Positions 59,894-64,000 of a stretch of 64,000 nucleotides of DNA are shown one piece after another. A program made the translations under genes and the position numbers. Numbering within the stretch: the stretch's first letter is position 1; each line of letters opens with the position of its first letter. Below the pieces are notes generated by a model. That model worked only from the letters and a program-made list of their open reading frames with translations, did not search any database and was not told the origin of the DNA. The stretch covers positions 17,149-81,148 of the forward strand of contig NZ_WTFF01000003.1 of the NCBI RefSeq assembly GCF_019400985.1. Reading direction: 5' to 3'. Source of the DNA: Streptomyces bambusae (GTDB lineage: Bacteria; Actinomycetota; Actinomycetes; Streptomycetales; Streptomycetaceae).

Positions 59894-62800
59894 ATGAGTG
59901 TCACCGAGGAGAAGTCCCGGGATCGGGGCCGGGGCCAGGGCCGGGACCGGGAGCGGGGGCCGCAGGGTCCCCAGGGGACCGGCAGGCGGTTCCTGAACCG
60001 GGTTCCCGACGGATTCGGCGCGTTCTTCGGAGCGCTCGGCCTGCTGTGCGCCCTGCTCGCGCTCTCCCCGACCCTGCGCCGGCTGCTGCGGCCGGTCGTG
60101 CGCTTCCTCGACCTCGTCGTCGTACCCGTCAGCGCCAACCTCGCCTACGCCGTCTTCCTCTTCCTGCTCGCCGCCGCCCTCGGCATCCGCAAGAAGATCG
60201 CCTGGTGGATCGTCGTCGCCTATCTGGCCCTGCTGATCCTCGTCGACCTGATCGTCATGGCCGACGGCTACTACGCGGTCGGCGGCTCCTCCATGGCCCT
60301 GGCGGTGGCCGCCCTCGCCGTGCTCGTCGCCGCCCGCAACGAGTTCTACGCCGCCTCCCGGCCCGGCGCCGTCTGGCGCGCCCTGCTCGTCCTCGGTACC
60401 GGCCTGCTCGCCGCCGTCCTCCTCGGCTGGGGCCTGGTCGCGCTCTTCCCCGGCACGCTGCCCCGCGGCCAATGGCTGGACTGGGCCGCGGGACAGGTCT
60501 TCGGCGGGCTCTTCTCCGCCCGCCAGTTCGACGGCCGTCCGCCCCGGCCGCTGTACTTCCTGCTCGGCCTGTTCGGCGCCCTCGCCCTGCTGAACGCCGC
60601 CGCCACCCTCTTCCGCTCCCAGCGCATGACGGCCGCCCTGCACGGCGACGAGGAGCCACGCATCCGCGCACTGCTCGGCGCGTACGGGCGCCGCGACTCC
60701 CTGGGCTACTTCGCCACCCGCCGCGACAAGGCCGTGGTCTTCGCCCCCAACGGCAAGGCCGCCGTCACCTACCGGGTCGAGGTCGGCGTGTGCCTGGCCA
60801 GCGGAGACCCCGTGGGCGACCCCGGAGCGTGGTCCTCCGCGATCGACGCCTGGCTGCGCGTGGCCCGCCGGTACGGCTGGCAGCCCGCCGTCATGGGCGC
60901 CTCCGAGGACGGCGCCACCGCCTACGCCCGCTCCGGCCTGAGCGCCCTGCAACTGGGCGACGAGGCCATCCTGCACGTCGCCCACTTCGACCTCGACGGC
61001 CGCGACATGCGCGTCACCCGCCAGGCCGTCAACCGGGTCAGGAGGACCGGCGCCACCGTCCGCGTCATCCGCCACTCCGCCCTCACCCAGGACGAGATGG
61101 AGCGCATCATCGACCGCGCCGACCGGTGGCGCGACACCGAGACCGAGCGCGGCTTCTCGATGGCCCTGGACCGGCTCGGCGACCCCGCCGACGGCGACTG
61201 CCTGCTGGTGGAGGCCTTCGACGCGGACGGCGAGCTCATCGCCCTGCTGTCCTTCGTCCCGTGGGGCAAGGACGGCATCTCCCTGGACCTGATGCGGCGC
61301 GACCGCGGCGCACCCAACGGGGTCATGGAGTTCATGGTCGCCGAGCTCTGCGCGGCCGCGCCCAAGCTGGGCGTACGCCGGATCTCGCTGAACTTCGCGG
61401 TGTTCCGGTCCGCCTTCGAGGAGGGCGGCCGGATCGGCGCCGGCCCGGTCCTGAAGCTGTGGCGCCGGCTGCTGCTGTTCTTCTCCCGCTGGTGGCAGCT
61501 GGAGGCGCTGTACCGCTCGAACGTCAAGTACGGGCCCGAGTGGTACCCCCGCTTCCTCTGCTACCAGGACGCCGGTTCACTCGCCCGGGTGAGTCTCGCC
61601 TCCGGCGTGGCCGAGGGCTTCGTCTCCGTACCGCGCCTGCGCAAGCTGTGGGGCAACGGACACCCCACAGGGGTCACCGCCCCGGCCACCACCGAGGGCC
61701 TGCCACCCATCACCGCCCTCGGCCTGGCGGAGGAAGGGGAGGTGGGCGGGCGCGGCCCGGGGGAGCGGCTGCCCGAGCAGGTCCGCGTCCGCCACCGCAA
61801 GCTCGACCGGCTGGTCGCCGCCGGCACCGACCCCTACCCCGTCGGCATCCCGCAGCGCACCCACACCCTCGCCGAACTGCGCGCCGCCCACCCCGGCCCG
61901 GCGAGCGGCAGCCGGAGCGGCGAACAGGTCACCGTCGCCGGCCGGGTCATGCTCGTCCGCGACCTCGGCGGCGTGGCCTTCGCCCTGCTGCGGGACTGGT
62001 CCGGCGACCTCCAGCTGATGCTCACCCGCGACGAGTCGGGGCCGGCCCTGGACTCCTTCACCGCCCAGGTCGACTTCGGCGACCACGTCGTCGCCACCGG
62101 CGAGGTGGCCGCCAGCAAGACCGGGGAGCTCTCGGTGCTCGTCCGCGACTGGCGGCTGACGGGCAAGTGCCTGCGCCCGCTGCCGGACAAGCGCAAGGGC
62201 CTGGCCGACCCCGAGGCCCGGGTCCGCCGCCGCTACCTCGACCTGGTCGCCAGCCCCGAGGCCCGCGAGGTGGTCCGGGCCCGCTCCACCGCCGTACAGG
62301 CGCTGCGCCAGGGGCTGCTGGACCGCGGCTACCTGGAGGTCGAGACCCCGATGCTCCAGCAGATCCACGGCGGAGCCAACGCCCGGCCCTTCCGCACCCA
62401 CATCAACGCCTACGACCTCGACCTCTACCTGCGCATCGCCCCCGAGCTGTACCTCAAGCGGCTGTGCGTCGGCGGCATGGAGAAGGTCTTCGAGATGGGC
62501 CGCACCTTCCGCAACGAGGGCGTCTCCTACAAGCACAACCCCGAGTTCACCATGCTGGAGGCCTACCAGGCCTTCGCCGACTACGACGTGATGCTCGACC
62601 TGACCCGCGAGCTGATCCAGGGCGCCGCCACCGCCGCCTTCGGCTCGCCGATCGCCCGCAAGGCCGGCCCCGACGGCCGGCTCGTCGAGCACGACATCTC
62701 CGGGCCGTGGCCGGTGAAGACCCTGTACGGGGCGGTCAGCGAGGCCCTCGGCGAGGAGGTCGACGCCGACACGGAGGAGCACGTGCTGCGCAGGCTCTGC

Positions 62801-63247
62801 GACCGGGCGGGCGTCCCGCACACCCCCGAGGACACCCGCGGCGACGTGGTCCTGGAGATGTACGAGCGCCTGGTGGAGGAGCGGACCGGGCTCCCCACCT
62901 TCTACAAGGACTTCCCGACCGACGTCTCCCCGCTGACCCGGCAGCACCGCCGCGACCCGCGGCTCGCGGAGCGCTGGGACCTGGTCGCCTTCGGCACCGA
63001 ACTGGGCACGGCGTACTCGGAGCTCACCGACCCCGTCGAGCAGCGCCGCCGGCTGACCGCCCAGTCCCTCCTGGCAGCCGGCGGCGACCCCGAGGCGATG
63101 GAGCTCGACAACGACTTCCTCGACGCCCTGGAGTACGCGATGCCGCCCACCGGCGGCCTGGGCATCGGTGTGGACCGGCTGGTCATGTTCCTCACGGGCC
63201 TGACCATCCGCGAGACCCTGCCCTTCCCCCTGGTCCGCCGCGGCTGA
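59894..63247 (+). CDS. lysX: Bifunctional lysylphosphatidylglycerol synthetase/lysyl-tRNA synthetase
   Basis: A 1117-residue membrane enzyme that charges tRNA-Lys and transfers lysine to phosphatidylglycerol, lowering surface charge and resistance to cationic peptides. About six helices (20-240) precede an MprF-type DUF2156 transferase domain (about 255-560; [31 protein letters not shown]) and a class II LysRS (about 620-1117) with an OB-fold anticodon domain, motif 2 [24 protein letters not shown] and motif 3 [21 protein letters not shown] then 7 nt before ATG 59894 indicates a leaderless transcript. Confidence 0.95.
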   Translation: MSVTEEKSRDRGRGQGRDRERGPQGPQGTGRRFLNRVPDGFGAFFGALGLLCALLALSPTLRRLLRPVVRFLDLVVVPVSANLAYAVFLFLLAAALGIRKKIAWWIVVAYLALLILVDLIVMADGYYAVGGSSMALAVAALAVLVAARNEFYAASRPGAVWRALLVLGTGLLAAVLLGWGLVALFPGTLPRGQWLDWAAGQVFGGLFSARQFDGRPPRPLYFLLGLFGALALLNAAATLFRSQRMTAALHGDEEPRIRALLGAYGRRDSLGYFATRRDKAVVFAPNGKAAVTYRVEVGVCLASGDPVGDPGAWSSAIDAWLRVARRYGWQPAVMGASEDGATAYARSGLSALQLGDEAILHVAHFDLDGRDMRVTRQAVNRVRRTGATVRVIRHSALTQDEMERIIDRADRWRDTETERGFSMALDRLGDPADGDCLLVEAFDADGELIALLSFVPWGKDGISLDLMRRDRGAPNGVMEFMVAELCAAAPKLGVRRISLNFAVFRSAFEEGGRIGAGPVLKLWRRLLLFFSRWWQLEALYRSNVKYGPEWYPRFLCYQDAGSLARVSLASGVAEGFVSVPRLRKLWGNGHPTGVTAPATTEGLPPITALGLAEEGEVGGRGPGERLPEQVRVRHRKLDRLVAAGTDPYPVGIPQRTHTLAELRAAHPGPASGSRSGEQVTVAGRVMLVRDLGGVAFALLRDWSGDLQLMLTRDESGPALDSFTAQVDFGDHVVATGEVAASKTGELSVLVRDWRLTGKCLRPLPDKRKGLADPEARVRRRYLDLVASPEAREVVRARSTAVQALRQGLLDRGYLEVETPMLQQIHGGANARPFRTHINAYDLDLYLRIAPELYLKRLCVGGMEKVFEMGRTFRNEGVSYKHNPEFTMLEAYQAFADYDVMLDLTRELIQGAATAAFGSPIARKAGPDGRLVEHDISGPWPVKTLYGAVSEALGEEVDADTEEHVLRRLCDRAGVPHTPEDTRGDVVLEMYERLVEERTGLPTFYKDFPTDVSPLTRQHRRDPRLAERWDLVAFGTELGTAYSELTDPVEQRRRLTAQSLLAAGGDPEAMELDNDFLDALEYAMPPTGGLGIGVDRLVMFLTGLTIRETLPFPLVRRG

Positions 63248-63302
63248 CGCACGGGCCGCCAGGGGCAGGGAGAAGGGCCGGGGCAGGGGAAGGGGCCGGG
63301 CC

Positions 63303-63725
63303 TCAGCCGTAGAAGGACAGGCGGACCTGGCGGTGGGGGTTGTCCCCGTTGGTGTCGACCAGGCAGACCGACTGCCAGGTTCCGAGAGCCAGTTGACCGC
63401 CGATGACCGGCAGGGTCGCGTGCGGCGGGACGATGGCCGGCAGGACGTGGTCGCGGCCGTGGCCGGGGCTGCCGTGCCGGTGCTGCCAGCGGTCGTCGGC
63501 GGGCAGCAGGGTCCGCAGGGCCGCCAGCAGGTCGTAGTCGCTGCCCGCCCCGGTCTCGATGACGGCGATGCCGGCGGTGGCGTGCGGTACGAAGACGTTC
63601 AGCAGGCCGTCGCGGCCGGCCGCCGCCTCGGCCAGGAAGTCCACGCAGGCGGTCGTCAGATCGTGGACACGCTCGTCGCTGCCGGTGGTGACGTCCAGGA
63701 CGCGAGTGCGCAGGGATTCGCTCAT
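63303..63725 (-). CDS. YjbQ/UPF0047 family protein
   Basis: A 140-residue protein. VFVPHATAGIAVIE with a conserved His, HGRDHVLPAIVPPHATLPVIGGQLALGTWQSVCLVDTNG and HRQVRLSFYG are diagnostic of the YjbQ family, reported to have thiamine-phosphate-synthase-like activity in some members. ATG 63725 was chosen over a longer frame to 63830 lacking a ribosome site. It is convergent with lysX, 55 bp apart. Confidence 0.92.
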   Translation of the reverse strand: MSESLRTRVLDVTTGSDERVHDLTTACVDFLAEAAAGRDGLLNVFVPHATAGIAVIETGAGSDYDLLAALRTLLPADDRWQHRHGSPGHGRDHVLPAIVPPHATLPVIGGQLALGTWQSVCLVDTNGDNPHRQVRLSFYG

Positions 63726-63860
63726 GCCCCCATGGTGCCGTCCGGTCCCGCGGGCACCAGGGGTCGGGCGCGCGGGCACGGTTGACCCGAACGGGTGAGC
63801 GGGTGCGGATGCGACCGCGCCTCTCGACATCTGCGCCGATCTCGTTGATACGTAGTAATA

Positions 63861-64000
63861 ATGAAAACTGACGAGCCGACAGTCGGGCGGCGGGTGATCC
63901 TGCGCAGTGCCGTCTTCCTCGGGATCGCCGCCGCGGCGGGCCTGCTCACGGCGGGCGAGGCGGACCGTGCCGGGGGAGCCGGACCGGCGGCGGGCGAGGG
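63861..64000 (+). CDS. Start of an exported or membrane protein, partial
   Basis: Begins ATG 63861 with MKTDEPTVGRRVILRS followed by one hydrophobic segment (AVFLGIAAAAGLLTAG) and a Gly/Ala-rich stretch; it runs off the right edge. TACGTAGTAATA immediately upstream suggests a leaderless transcript. The GRRVILRS segment only loosely resembles a twin-arginine signal. Too little is present to name it. Confidence 0.6.
   Translation, partial: MKTDEPTVGRRVILRSAVFLGIAAAAGLLTAGEADRAGGAGPAAGE

Overview
The window is high-GC DNA with strong third-position GC bias, many GTG and some TTG starts, several genes predicted to be leaderless, and actinomycete-specific families (PspAB, DUF6153, DUF6777, LysX, Rpf-like cell-wall proteins). 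It reads as a Streptomyces or close streptomycete chromosome, spanning from an accessory region on the left to more core-like genes on the right.

1-19.5 kb is an anaerobic-nitrogen and copper island. It holds the start of narG (nitrate reductase), a hemerythrin-DUF2249 protein, a radical SAM/SPASM protein, a membrane-anchored copper nitrite reductase (NirK) fused to its own cupredoxin, a CopD-like membrane protein, a cupredoxin lipoprotein, a DUF6153 protein next to a Tat-exported multicopper oxidase, a PP2C phosphatase, a copper P-type ATPase, HtpX with PspAB, a DUF305 protein and a NarK transporter. Palindromes resembling DosR/DevR-type boxes (GGGACC-N3/4-GGNCCC) recur upstream of several of these units, which suggests one hypoxia regulon.

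19.6-22.8 kb carries two tandem secreted S33-type hydrolases. 22.7-30.9 kb is a compact cluster built around an OmpR-type two-component system: a GT87 transferase, a cytochrome-b/molybdopterin oxidoreductase, a small membrane protein, a methyltransferase, two glycosyltransferases and an epimerase. A CGTAAG motif lies in all three of its control regions.

31.1-36.6 kb is the most novel part. It is a six-gene minus-strand operon that looks like an undescribed RiPP pathway: a 24-residue acidic precursor peptide too short for ordinary gene calling, an HExxH protein of the peptide beta-hydroxylase type, a YcaO protein ending in PHPFG, a methyltransferase, a cytochrome P450 and an aldo/keto reductase. 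A divergent glycosyltransferase-epimerase pair and a sulfotransferase flank it and may add decoration. Two related hairpin elements of about 170 bp (1749-1923 and 38986-39154) keep the same fold with compensating changes in sequence.

40-64 kb is mostly housekeeping or conserved streptomycete content: panD, an Asp/Glu racemase-like protein, 6-phosphogluconate dehydrogenase, an Rpf/LysM/M23 cell-wall protein, a zinc-ribbon SDR, an HD-domain protein, a lipase maturation factor with DUF1990 and YndJ proteins under paired TTGAAC-N2-GTTCAA operators, a DUF6777-like lipoprotein, a PAS-GAF-PP2C-ATPase regulator, an Fpg/Nei glycosylase, a DUF485 protein, an ECF sigma factor, a CapA lipoprotein, LysX, a YjbQ protein and the start of one more gene. 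I saw no tRNA, rRNA, CRISPR array, transposase or phage gene.
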